Notes under the pieces: generated by a model
Databases searched by the model: none
The model's input: only the letters and a program-made list of their open reading frames with translations
Told to the model about the DNA's origin: nothing
Made by a program: the position numbers and the translations under genes
NCBI RefSeq assembly: GCF_001593005.1
Contig: NZ_LQZQ01000002.1
Span: forward strand, 1-64,000
Reading direction: 5' to 3'
From: Roseivirga ehrenbergii
GTDB lineage: Bacteria; Bacteroidota; Bacteroidia; Cytophagales; Cyclobacteriaceae
Length of the DNA: 64,000 nucleotides
Shown: piece by piece, positions 27,319 through 36,211 of the stretch
How the letters are laid out: each line of letters starts with the position of its first letter
Position numbering within the stretch: the stretch's first letter is position 1

Positions 27319-29204
27319 AAAAGATCACTTCCATAACGCTAGAAAATTATCGTGCCTTTTATGGTAAATATGACCCTGTTTTACTGGAAAATGGAGAAAA
27401 CGTTCTAATCTATGGGGAAAATGGCAGTGGCAAGTCTTCGTTATTTAAGGGGTTGCGAGATTTTTTAGAGGCTTCGAATGATCCAACATTTTCATTTATT
27501 AGGAATCATCATGATCCACAAACACGAGGAAGCCTTCAGGTGACATTCACTGATTTTGATGATCAAACAAAGGATAAAATACTAGGTACAGATACCAACC
27601 ATTCACTCAACGATCCGGGGTTTACTAATAACCAGCCATTTATACAGAATGCCGATTTGGTGAAGGGTTTCTTAGATTATCGAAGACTCTTAGAGGTATA
27701 CCTACATAAGGAAGAAAGGCCTAATTTATTTGAATTTATCGTCCTAAACTTGCTTTACAAATATCCCATTCCCGCAGCTCGATATAGGATTGGAGAGAAA
27801 TGGAAACAGATTGATCACGACCTTTTCAACGTATATAACCGGAATGAACGGATACATGGAAATGCCATAACTGATCTGGCAGAATTCGAATCCAACCTTA
27901 GGCTGACACTTAATAGAATCTCCCGGCAGGTCAATGCTTATCTACTTCGATTCTTCAAACAAAACATGCGAGTTAATTATACCTTAGCCCCAATGCGTTT
28001 TGACTATGGCAGAGGCAAATGGCAATGGAATGTCATTAAAGATTTGAGGCTTGATATTACTCTTGATGGAGTAGCCTTGACCAATTATTCTGACATTTTG
28101 AATGAGGCTAGAATGTCGGCATTGGCCATTTGCTTATACCTAGCAGCTCAGCGAAACATTCCTCAAAACATTCAATACAAGGTGCTTTTCCTTGACGATA
28201 TTTTTATTGGCTTGGACTCTGGTAACCGCATTCCTGTGACCAAAATATTACAGCATTCCTTTCCAGATTACCAGATGTTCATTACTACCTATGATAGACA
28301 TTGGTTTGAACTCGCCAAAAACCTATTCAAAAATTCTGGTCAGTCATGGAAGTTCTTGGAGTTCTATGCCAAAAAGGAAAAGCCAGTCAACGTAACTTTT
28401 ACTCGACCACTGATTATCGAAAAGGATAGTGCCTATGATAAAGCAGTTCAATATCTACATCACGACTCGAACCCTGATTATCCTGCTTCTGCTAATTACT
28501 TTAGGAAGCATTTAGAAGAAATCCTTTCCAAGCAGCTGCCTGAGCATGAAATTAGAAATGAAGACCAGTCTAAGATCGAAGCTTATAGGCTAAAAGATCT
28601 ATTAAAAAGTGCCGAGAAATTTCTCAGTAAAATTAATGACTCAGTTGGGTTGGTCATGTTGGCTAGTCTTAATCCATATTTACATTCTTTACTGCATCCC
28701 TTATCTCATAATAATTTGAGCTCGCCTATTTATAAAGCAGAACTAATAGACCTCCAAAGAGTGCTTCCCTCATTGGAAAGTCATCTAATCTCTCTCAGTC
28801 ATCAATACCGCCTATTCATCTCAGTCAATGAAAAATACGATCTCACTTTTCAAGTCAACCCTAGTCATACAGGGCATTTTAAATTGAGAGCGGAAGAAAA
28901 CCACTACTTATACAAAGATACGAATGGCGCTATACAAGTATCATCCGGGAAGTGTCGGTGTGTTGTCAGTTATGACACAATTAATGGGGTTAAAACTCAG
29001 GTCCGAACACATACTGCCAATGATGTTAACTTCAACTACAATTCATTCTTAGGTAGTTACAATACTATACATGCTTATTTAATAGCACAACCTGCAACTG
29101 CGCATTTAATAGCCGTAGTAAATCCACTTACAGAATTAGCCTATACTCCCAGAGGCGGAAACCAAACCACAATTGAAGATTACAAGAATTCTCTAGCTTG
29201 GTAA
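27315..29204 (+). CDS. ABC/RecF-type ATPase of the candidate defence operon
   Basis: A 629-residue protein starting with TTG at 27315 inside the stop codon of the methylase gene, which implies translational coupling. Walker A is GENGSGKSS (K40). A signature-like LNEARMSALAICLYLA precedes Walker B VLFLDDIFIGLD (about residue 293), and TTYDRHWFELA follows as a switch-like region. Only about 250 residues separate the Walker motifs, so there is no long SMC coiled coil; the fold is closer to RecF/AAA_15 type proteins. Residues 350-629 are unassigned and may be the effector or DNA sensor. Confidence 0.88.
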   Translation: MKKITSITLENYRAFYGKYDPVLLENGENVLIYGENGSGKSSLFKGLRDFLEASNDPTFSFIRNHHDPQTRGSLQVTFTDFDDQTKDKILGTDTNHSLNDPGFTNNQPFIQNADLVKGFLDYRRLLEVYLHKEERPNLFEFIVLNLLYKYPIPAARYRIGEKWKQIDHDLFNVYNRNERIHGNAITDLAEFESNLRLTLNRISRQVNAYLLRFFKQNMRVNYTLAPMRFDYGRGKWQWNVIKDLRLDITLDGVALTNYSDILNEARMSALAICLYLAAQRNIPQNIQYKVLFLDDIFIGLDSGNRIPVTKILQHSFPDYQMFITTYDRHWFELAKNLFKNSGQSWKFLEFYAKKEKPVNVTFTRPLIIEKDSAYDKAVQYLHHDSNPDYPASANYFRKHLEEILSKQLPEHEIRNEDQSKIEAYRLKDLLKSAEKFLSKINDSVGLVMLASLNPYLHSLLHPLSHNNLSSPIYKAELIDLQRVLPSLESHLISLSHQYRLFISVNEKYDLTFQVNPSHTGHFKLRAEENHYLYKDTNGAIQVSSGKCRCVVSYDTINGVKTQVRTHTANDVNFNYNSFLGSYNTIHAYLIAQPATAHLIAVVNPLTELAYTPRGGNQTTIEDYKNSLAW

Positions 29205-29217
29205 ATAAACAAACATT

Positions 29218-29781
29218 ATGAAACCACTTAATGTCATTTACAAATACGGTCACTTTTACGACACAAAGACTAATCAGCGAGTATTGATTAAGGATGGGGA
29301 AGAGCTGGTGCTAGTGGTGCGATCTGATGCTGCTTTATTGCAGAATGATCCGCTTAATGAAATACACAAACCGAGAACTGCCAAAGAAATAGAGCAGGAC
29401 ATTGAAAGGCTCGATCATTTTCAATGGCATAAGAAAATCTTATCAAAAGGAGACAAACTATACTTTACCATCAACTCTCAAATTCTAACCTCAGATGACC
29501 AAGAAAAGATCAAGGTTACTTTTGAAACCGAGCTATTGGAAGACCTCTACTACTATAAAACTACTTCCGTTAGTCTTGCTTCTTGCAATTGTATTGTAAA
29601 TAGAATTGTTGCTGGAAACTTACTCTTCTTTGAGTCTATTAATGCTGGCTCACTCAATGAAGCTCATAACAGAACATTTGTTCACTATTTCTCAAAATAT
29701 GGTCAAGGTACTTCTCAGGCCAACAGTAAATTCAAATTGCCTAATGGTGAAAAGCTCGTGACATTGATGACTAGGAAATAG
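29218..29781 (+). CDS. Orphan protein closing the candidate defence operon
   Basis: A 187-residue protein, starting 13 bases after the ATPase gene on the same strand. It has no signal peptide or membrane segment. Segments such as MKPLNVIYKYGHFYDTKTN at the N-terminus suggest a small beta domain, and a central SLASCNCIVNRIVAG contains two close cysteines. I recognise no family. Its location suggests a regulator, immunity factor or small subunit specific to this operon. Confidence 0.7.
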   Translation: MKPLNVIYKYGHFYDTKTNQRVLIKDGEELVLVVRSDAALLQNDPLNEIHKPRTAKEIEQDIERLDHFQWHKKILSKGDKLYFTINSQILTSDDQEKIKVTFETELLEDLYYYKTTSVSLASCNCIVNRIVAGNLLFFESINAGSLNEAHNRTFVHYFSKYGQGTSQANSKFKLPNGEKLVTLMTRK

Positions 29782-29838
29782 CATTGCAAAAGGAAATTAA
29801 CCACACCAACCTTTCCAAAAAACGATCATGTATTTTTC

Positions 29839-29846
29839 TACCTTTG
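29839..29846 (+). promoter_or_regulatory. -7 box for the ECF sigma factor gene
   Basis: TACCTTTG matches TAnnTTTG exactly, 47 bases upstream of the ATG at 29894. A TTTC at 29812-29815 with a 23-base spacer could serve as the -33 element. It separates the sigma factor from the upstream operon. Confidence 0.55.
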
Positions 29847-29893
29847 TATTTCTTGAGTCAAGGCTTAAGAAAACAACATTGGGTTAAAGCTTT

Positions 29894-30460
29894 ATGCTAA
29901 AAAACGACAACTTATCGGACGAGGAGGTAATTGCATTCTTTAGAGCAGGAGGGCACGAACGCTATTTCGAGATCATTACCAGAAGGTATGAAACTTATAT
30001 TATTAAGAAGTGTCGTAGCTACGTAAAGAATGAAGACGTTTCAGAAGATCTCTGTCAGGAGATTCTGATCAAGGTGTTTATGCAGCTCAAGAATTTCCGC
30101 AGCGATGCAAAATTTAAAACCTGGCTCTATTCCATTATCCACCACACCTGCATTGATTATTTGCGGAAGGAGAAAAAGAAAACGCACACCGTAATTTCTG
30201 AAAAGTTGATGGACGAAATGATCGACTTGGTGGATGAGGATGTATTGGACAAAGACGCCATGGAAACCGCTTTGTTTAAACTATTGGAAGAAATTACGCC
30301 TGAAGAAAAGTTGATTCTACTACTCAAATACAAAGAAAAACACTCGATTAAAGAAATTGAGCAAACCATGGGCATTTCGGAAAGTGCCGTGAAAATGCGT
30401 CTTTCCAGAGCCAAAGAAAAAATCAACAAGCTATATTCTAAATACAGCAATCACAATTAA
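29894..30460 (+). CDS. ECF-type RNA polymerase sigma factor
   Basis: A 188-residue sigma-70 family factor. Region 2 is EDLCQEILIKVFMQLKNFRSD with the DNA-melting FKTWLYSIIHHTCIDYLRK, and region 4 is LKYKEKHSIKEIEQTMGISESAVKMRLSRAKEKI. There is no anti-sigma gene next to it in the usual downstream position, because the next gene converges one base away. The regulon is unknown. Confidence 0.93.
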   Translation: MLKNDNLSDEEVIAFFRAGGHERYFEIITRRYETYIIKKCRSYVKNEDVSEDLCQEILIKVFMQLKNFRSDAKFKTWLYSIIHHTCIDYLRKEKKKTHTVISEKLMDEMIDLVDEDVLDKDAMETALFKLLEEITPEEKLILLLKYKEKHSIKEIEQTMGISESAVKMRLSRAKEKINKLYSKYSNHN

Positions 30461-30461
30461 T

Positions 30462-32897
30462 CTATTCGGCAAAGTAAACCCGTTTTACTCGATCGCTTAC
30501 ATTGGTCAATATTTCGTAAGGAATTGTTTTCGCGTTTTTAGCCAAGTCGGAAATGGTCGGCTTTTCACCAAAAATGATGACGGAATCCCCTTCTTCGGCT
30601 TCAATATTAGAAATGTCTATCATCGTCATGTCCATGCACACATTGCCAATCACCTTGGCCATTTGTCCGTTCAGCATTACTTCGCCATTTCCGTTACTGA
30701 AAATTCTTGAGAAGCCATCGGCATAGCCAATCGCAATGGTAGCAATGCGCATGTTCTTGGTCACTTTTCCTTTTCTTCCGTAACCAATCGTTTCCCCCTT
30801 CTTCACATTTCTGATTTGCGAAATCACCGTTTTCAAGGTGCTAATCGACTTCAGCTCATGTTGTAAATTACCACTAGGCTCAATTCCATAAAGCCCAATG
30901 CCTAATCGCACCATATCGAATTGGTATTCGGGGTAACCCACAATTCCGGCTGAGTTTAATGCATGTTTTATAGTTTTTATACCCAGTTGCTGCTCTACTT
31001 TTTCAACATAGTTTTTAAAAGTGCGTAATTGTTGAAGCGAAAATTCATTGTGCTCTGCTTCGTCTGATGCCGCCAAATGCGTGTACAAACTTAGTACTTT
31101 AACATGGGGCAGATGCTTAATTTCATTGACTAAAGCTTCCAAATCTTCTGGGTCAAAACCTAAGCGGTTCATTCCAGTATTGATGGTAAAGTGGCCTTTC
31201 AGCTCAATGCCCCTTTTCGAGTAAAACTCTGAAAAAACTTTTAGTTGCGCGAAACTGTAGATTTCAGGCTCGATATTATAAGTCACCAAATTAGGTAAAT
31301 CTTCCTCCGAAGGGTTAATCACCATAATCGGAAGGTTGATTCCTGCTTTTCGTAACTGAACGGCTTCATCTACATAAGCCACGCCCAAATAATCTACCTT
31401 ATGAAACTGTAAAAGATGAGCAATTTCAGATCCTCCACTTCCATAAGCCAATGCCTTCACCATTATCAACAGTTTGGTTTCTGGCTTTAACAGGTGACGG
31501 TATACATTAAGGTTGTGCGTCACCGCATCTAAATCAATTTCTAGTACCGTGCGGTGAATACGCTCTGTTAGCTGCTTCGCGATTTGTTCAAAGCCAAAAC
31601 TTCGGGCGCCTTTAATCAGAACAACTTCTTTCTCAAAACTATCTGTCGAATGCTGAAGAAAGTCTTCGGTTGAAGGGTAAAATTTGGTTGAAGTTGGAAA
31701 TAAGCTTTTAAAGTCGGCAAGTTCGTTTCCAATAGCATAAAGTTGTGTAATTCCTTTTTCTTGTACCAGTTCGGCCACACGCGCATATGTAGTTTCTTTC
31801 GGGGCCGACTGTGGAATGTCGGAAAGAATCAGTGATTTTTTGGGGTAATGCTTTTGTTGAGACAAAAAGTCGAGCGCAATTTCAAGCCCAGCCAAATCAT
31901 TATTATAGGTATCATCTATAATGTAGGTTTGGTTAATTCCCTTTTTCAATTCCAGACGCATTTTTACTGGCCGCAAAGCATCTATCCCTTTTTGAATTTC
32001 TGACGGAGACCAACCATTAAAATATGCGAAACAGATACAGTGCATTATGTTTTCTACATAAGTATCATTAACAGAATGTACTTTTAAGCTGAAGGACTCG
32101 GTTTTACTTTTGAGCATAAAAAACGAACCTTCCTTTTTTTCGACTTGAAGATCGGCTTTGGAATTAAAGCCCCAAGAGATTCTACGCTTGGGAGAATTTC
32201 CCATCCTATTCAGCCCTTCATCAATCAGGGGGTTATCATTGCGATAGTAGAGCTCATCTATGCCTTCAAACAGAATGAGCTTTTCATCTAGCTTTTGACT
32301 GATTGAGCTAAAGTATTGCTCATGTGCCGAACCAATATTAGTAAGGATTCCGTGCGTAGGCTTAATTACCTTTTTCAGAGCACTCATTTCGCCAGGCTCC
32401 GAAATTCCTGTCTCAAAAATTCCTAAATCATGCGCTGCGCTTAAAGGCCAAACGGAAAGAGGTACACCAATTTGCGAATTAAAACTCTTTGGGCTCTTAC
32501 AAACATTCAACTTTTCGGAAAGCATTTGAGCCAACCATTCTTTTATAATGGTTTTTCCATTGCTACCTGTAATTGCCACAACTGACTTATTGAACGAAGC
32601 CCTTTTGGCTTCCGCTATTGCCTGCAGCGCCTTAACTGAGGAAGACACTTTAATAACGTTTGTTTGAGAAGGTACTGGCCCAATCTCCTTTTCAACCACA
32701 AAATTTTGAAACCCCGCTTTAATCAATTCGGGAATAAAAGAATGACCATCATGATGGAGACCATCAATAGCAAAGAAAAGCCCAGACTCTAGATCAAAGG
32801 CCTTTCTACTATCGGTCATTAAATGTGCGATATCGTTATCAATTCCTTTAGATAGATATTCGCCATCAATTGCTTCAAAAATCTGAGAGAGTTTCAA
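30462..32897 (-). CDS. Bifunctional MurF ligase / alanine racemase
   Basis: An 811-residue fusion known in Bacteroidota. The N-terminal half (about 1-440) is UDP-N-acetylmuramoyl-tripeptide:D-Ala-D-Ala ligase with the ATP site GSNGKT at 111-116. The C-terminal half (about 447-811) is a fold-III PLP alanine racemase; MVKALAYGSG holds the PLP lysine and GIGLYGIEPS the conserved racemase segment. It supplies D-Ala and completes the UDP-MurNAc pentapeptide in the cytosol. The racemase catalytic Tyr and both halves look intact. It is followed on the minus strand by nothing coding in the same direction. Confidence 0.95.
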   Translation of the reverse strand: MKLSQIFEAIDGEYLSKGIDNDIAHLMTDSRKAFDLESGLFFAIDGLHHDGHSFIPELIKAGFQNFVVEKEIGPVPSQTNVIKVSSSVKALQAIAEAKRASFNKSVVAITGSNGKTIIKEWLAQMLSEKLNVCKSPKSFNSQIGVPLSVWPLSAAHDLGIFETGISEPGEMSALKKVIKPTHGILTNIGSAHEQYFSSISQKLDEKLILFEGIDELYYRNDNPLIDEGLNRMGNSPKRRISWGFNSKADLQVEKKEGSFFMLKSKTESFSLKVHSVNDTYVENIMHCICFAYFNGWSPSEIQKGIDALRPVKMRLELKKGINQTYIIDDTYNNDLAGLEIALDFLSQQKHYPKKSLILSDIPQSAPKETTYARVAELVQEKGITQLYAIGNELADFKSLFPTSTKFYPSTEDFLQHSTDSFEKEVVLIKGARSFGFEQIAKQLTERIHRTVLEIDLDAVTHNLNVYRHLLKPETKLLIMVKALAYGSGGSEIAHLLQFHKVDYLGVAYVDEAVQLRKAGINLPIMVINPSEEDLPNLVTYNIEPEIYSFAQLKVFSEFYSKRGIELKGHFTINTGMNRLGFDPEDLEALVNEIKHLPHVKVLSLYTHLAASDEAEHNEFSLQQLRTFKNYVEKVEQQLGIKTIKHALNSAGIVGYPEYQFDMVRLGIGLYGIEPSGNLQHELKSISTLKTVISQIRNVKKGETIGYGRKGKVTKNMRIATIAIGYADGFSRIFSNGNGEVMLNGQMAKVIGNVCMDMTMIDISNIEAEEGDSVIIFGEKPTISDLAKNAKTIPYEILTNVSDRVKRVYFAE

Positions 32898-32906
32898 GGC
32901 TTAAAA

Positions 32907-33248
32907 TTAAAAAAGTTTAGCACCATTCGGCACGGCCTTGTCGGGTCTTGCCAATATTATATTTCCGTCCTCATCAGGAAAGCCCGTCACTAAAATTTCT
33001 GACTTAATATTAGCTATTTGTTTTGGAGGAAAATTCACTACACATATTACTTGAGTGTTAAGCAAATCTGATTTAGCATAGTGATGCTTAATTTGGGCGC
33101 TTGATTTCTTAATTCCCAAATCAGTTCCAAGATCTACATGTAGAATCCAAGCTGGTTTTCTTGCCTTCTCAAAATCCTCCACTTGTATTATTGTCCCGAC
33201 CCGAACGTCAACTTTTTCAAAATCCGACCAACTGATAAGATTATTCAT
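32907..33248 (-). CDS. csaA: CsaA-family tRNA-binding/chaperone protein
   Basis: A 113-residue OB-fold protein with the EMAP/tRNA-binding features VDVRVGTIIQVEDFEKARKP, SAQIKHHY and QVICVVNFPPKQI. CsaA has been linked to protein export as a chaperone in Bacillus, and to tRNA binding by fold. It is 9 bases upstream of murF-alr on the same strand and may be co-transcribed. Confidence 0.93.
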   Translation of the reverse strand: MNNLISWSDFEKVDVRVGTIIQVEDFEKARKPAWILHVDLGTDLGIKKSSAQIKHHYAKSDLLNTQVICVVNFPPKQIANIKSEILVTGFPDEDGNIILARPDKAVPNGAKLF

Positions 33249-33378
33249 ATAAGATTATTGTTTACAGAGTTTTAACACTAAGTTAGTGGTTAGGTAAGAA
33301 AACTAAACAAAATAAAATATTGACCGTTTAGATAATTGCGATTTTTTATTAATTTTATCGCCCCATGAGATAAATACT

Positions 33379-33750
33379 ATGAATAGACAACTACTTCGTA
33401 TCTTCACTTTCGGAATTTTAGGGATGTCCATGCATTCTATGAGTGCCTTGGGTCAAGAGGGTGAAGAAGTGCTCTTACCTATTCCTAGACAAGAAAACAC
33501 AGCTAGTCAAGACAGTATTCTTCCAGTTGATTTTCTTACTGAAGGCAAACGCGATATGCCTCTTGGCACTTCTGAGTCTACCATTTTAGGCAGCGAGTTA
33601 AATTCTATTTCTCTAGAAAAATCACCAGAGAAAAAGAACAACCAACCGAAAGTTGCGAATAAAGAAGATAGCCAATCTGCGCTTTCGTTCAATTTTCTTT
33701 ACTACATCTTCTATAAATTTAAGCCCTCTGAGGTTTTTGAGAAGAAATAA
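33379..33750 (+). CDS. Small secreted protein of unknown function
   Basis: A 123-residue protein with a Sec signal (residues 1-25, ending SALGQ) and a low-complexity polar remainder rich in Ser, Glu and Lys. The C-terminal NFLYYIFYKFKPSEVF is aromatic. I recognise no domain. It lies 77 bases upstream of a TonB-dependent receptor gene and may be regulated separately. Confidence 0.6.
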   Translation: MNRQLLRIFTFGILGMSMHSMSALGQEGEEVLLPIPRQENTASQDSILPVDFLTEGKRDMPLGTSESTILGSELNSISLEKSPEKKNNQPKVANKEDSQSALSFNFLYYIFYKFKPSEVFEKK

Positions 33751-33792
33751 ATACCTTCTTTAACCTCTTTTGACCTTTTGAAAATTCATTAT

Positions 33793-33822
33793 TGCAATGA
33801 CGTTGCATTTACGCATACTTTG
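33793..33822 (+). promoter_or_regulatory. TGCAA-N5-TTGCA dyad with promoter of the TonB receptor gene
   Basis: A dyad TGCAA (33793-33797) / TTGCA (33803-33807) lies just upstream of TACTTTG (33816-33822), a one-base-short variant of the -7 box, with a TTG 21 bases upstream that is part of the dyad. An operator overlapping the promoter is a plausible control site. Zinc-type repressor control is a guess from the receptor's resemblance to ZnuD. Confidence 0.42.
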
Positions 33823-33827
33823 CCCCT

Positions 33828-36206
33828 ATGATTCTCAAGCGTCTATCTTTATTAGTTTTACTTCTCGGCTTTTTTAACCTTTCTGGTTTAGCTCAAACCA
33901 ATTGTGACTTAAAACTCTCTGGAATTATCGTTGAAAAAGAAAGTGGTGAAACAATTCCTTTAGCCACAATCGAAATTACACATACTCAAAACCGGGCAAT
34001 TGCAAACGAAAATGGCGAATTTGAAATAACGAATCTTTGTCCAGGAAGCTATGAAATCTTAATACGATTTGTTGGCTATACCCCTTATAAAGAAACTATA
34101 AGTATTACAAAGGACACCAAAATTCAGGTAGAATTGGTTCCAGAAATCAAGGATTTAAGTGAAGTAACAGTTGAAGCTGAAAAAGCGGAAGAAATTGCAA
34201 CCTTAAAACAACTTGAATTTAAAAAAGAAGAGCTTTTTAGAAAGAGTGGCGAATCTTTAGGAAAGACCCTTTCAGGTATGTCTGGAGTAAATATGCTTCA
34301 GACTGGCCCAAATATAGCCAAGCCCGTAATTCACGGCTTACACAGCAGCCGTATTCTAATTTTGAATAACGGTATAAGACAAGAAGGTCAGCAATGGGGA
34401 CAAGAGCATGCGCCAGAAATTGACCCATTTGTAGCGACTAACCTTCAATTAATTAAAGGTGCTGCGGCAGTAAAGTATGGGTCAGATGCTATAGGGGGCG
34501 TTATTTTAGTAAACCCACCTGATTTACCTGAATCGGCTGGAGTTTCAGGTTCACTAAATGCTGTGGGTAACTCAAATAATGGCATGTATACTGGTAGTGC
34601 TATGGTGGAAGGAGGAATTGAAGGACTTAATGGCTTTGGTTGGAGACTTCAGGGCAGTTATAAAAAGGCTGGAGATTCTAAAGCACCAAATTATAGACTT
34701 ACTAACACCGGTACACTAGAAAAAAATTTTTCAATTGGGCTGGGTTATCATAAAGAAAAAGGAGGACTGGAATTATACTTCAGTAGTTTTGATGCCGAAA
34801 TGGGTGTGCTCAGAAGCGCCCATACGGGAAACCTCACCGATTTAGAACGTGCTATTGGAAGTGACAGACCGTTATACATCAGCGATTTCAGTTACGACAT
34901 CAACAACCCCAGGCAACATGTTCAGCATCAATTACTCAAATTAAATGGACATACGGATTGGAGTAACCTTGGTACTTTTAACATGCAATATGGGCTTCAG
35001 AGAAACCAAAGAAAAGAATTTGACATTAGACGAGGAGGCCGATCTACCATTCCTGCGCTTTCGCTAGAGCTCATCACTCATACCGTGGAACTCGACTTAG
35101 ACATGAAGCCGATTGGTGATTTTAAGGGAGATATTGGCGCCAGTTTTCTTTTTCAAGGAAATTCGAACGACTCAGAAACCGGTATTAAACCATTGATCCC
35201 CAATTTTGACAATTGGACTGTAGGGGTACATGGAATATGGCGATACATTCAAAATTCATATGAATTGGAAGCGGGGGTTCGATATGACTATAAACACTAC
35301 CTAGTCAAACGCTTTGACTCACAAAACAACCTTCTAAAACCAGAATTTGATTTTAATAATATTACCGGCTCGCTTGGAGCCGTATTTTTTCTTCCCTCAG
35401 GCTGGAATTTCAGAACCAATTTAGGAACTGCCTGGCGTGCACCTCATATTAATGAGCTGTACAGTGGGGGACTTCACCATGGCTCTGCAGCCATTGAAAT
35501 GGGGAATGAGAACCTTCTAAGCGAAAAGGCCATTAAGTGGATCAGTAGCTTTGAAAAGGCCTCTGAGAACTTCGATGTAAACATATCTGCATACTACAAT
35601 TACATATATGATTACATTTATTTAAGACCAGAGAATGTTGAACTGACCATTCAAGGCGCTTTTCCGTTGTTGAGTTACACTCAAACAGATGCTTCGTTTA
35701 TTGGACTAGACACAGATCTAAAATATCATCTCAATGAGCATTTTGATGTCACAGGTAAACTTTCATTGATAAAGGCAGAAGATCAGTTGAATAACGGACC
35801 GTTAATTAATATTCCGACCAATAGATTTTCGGCTGGAGTTACCTACAATTTTAATGACGGTTGGTTAACAGACCCATACATTTCATTATCAGCCGATATG
35901 GTAGACAAGCAAAGAAATGCACCAAGGGTGGTGAGTATTTCTGAAGTAATAGAAGCGAATGCCACAAATTCTGATCTTTTCTCGAACGATAAAACCGTAT
36001 TTGACTTTTTGGCCGCACCAGCGGGTTATACCAATTTTGGTTTTAGCGTTGGCTTTAAAGTGCCAGTATCTGAAAACTACATTGCCGTTTACGCTTCTGT
36101 TGAGAACATGTTCAACAATAGCTATCGTGACTACATGAATAGATTACGCTACTACTCAGATGAGGTAGGCAGAAACTTTAGTATAAAACTGAATTATAGC
36201 TTTTAA
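33828..36206 (+). CDS. TonB-dependent receptor, ZnuD-like
   Basis: A 792-residue outer-membrane receptor. Signal peptide (1-23, ending GLAQ), carboxypeptidase-like domain (about 28-110), plug (about 130-230, PVIHGLHSSRILILNNG and GAAAVKYGSDAIGGVI), barrel to the C-terminal KLNYSF. The plug loop GQQWGQEHAPEIDPF and barrel segment RAPHINELYSGGLHHG resemble zinc receptors of the ZnuD group, with several His. I infer a metal, probably zinc, as substrate. It converges with the HisA-like gene, six bases apart. Confidence 0.85.
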   Translation: MILKRLSLLVLLLGFFNLSGLAQTNCDLKLSGIIVEKESGETIPLATIEITHTQNRAIANENGEFEITNLCPGSYEILIRFVGYTPYKETISITKDTKIQVELVPEIKDLSEVTVEAEKAEEIATLKQLEFKKEELFRKSGESLGKTLSGMSGVNMLQTGPNIAKPVIHGLHSSRILILNNGIRQEGQQWGQEHAPEIDPFVATNLQLIKGAAAVKYGSDAIGGVILVNPPDLPESAGVSGSLNAVGNSNNGMYTGSAMVEGGIEGLNGFGWRLQGSYKKAGDSKAPNYRLTNTGTLEKNFSIGLGYHKEKGGLELYFSSFDAEMGVLRSAHTGNLTDLERAIGSDRPLYISDFSYDINNPRQHVQHQLLKLNGHTDWSNLGTFNMQYGLQRNQRKEFDIRRGGRSTIPALSLELITHTVELDLDMKPIGDFKGDIGASFLFQGNSNDSETGIKPLIPNFDNWTVGVHGIWRYIQNSYELEAGVRYDYKHYLVKRFDSQNNLLKPEFDFNNITGSLGAVFFLPSGWNFRTNLGTAWRAPHINELYSGGLHHGSAAIEMGNENLLSEKAIKWISSFEKASENFDVNISAYYNYIYDYIYLRPENVELTIQGAFPLLSYTQTDASFIGLDTDLKYHLNEHFDVTGKLSLIKAEDQLNNGPLINIPTNRFSAGVTYNFNDGWLTDPYISLSADMVDKQRNAPRVVSISEVIEANATNSDLFSNDKTVFDFLAAPAGYTNFGFSVGFKVPVSENYIAVYASVENMFNNSYRDYMNRLRYYSDEVGRNFSIKLNYSF

Positions 36207-36211
36207 AAGGC

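Noticed and set aside
27315-29204. SMC/RecN-type ATPase
   Set aside because: Only about 250 residues separate Walker A and B, with no long coiled coil, so RecF/AAA_15-like is a better fit.
19436-29781. Calling the operon DISARM or BREX
   Set aside because: It has SNF2 helicase, PLD and adenine methylase parts like class 1 DISARM, but DrmA and DrmB are absent, and PglZ/BrxC of BREX are absent; a DUF1016 nuclease and a RecF-like ATPase are not part of either core.
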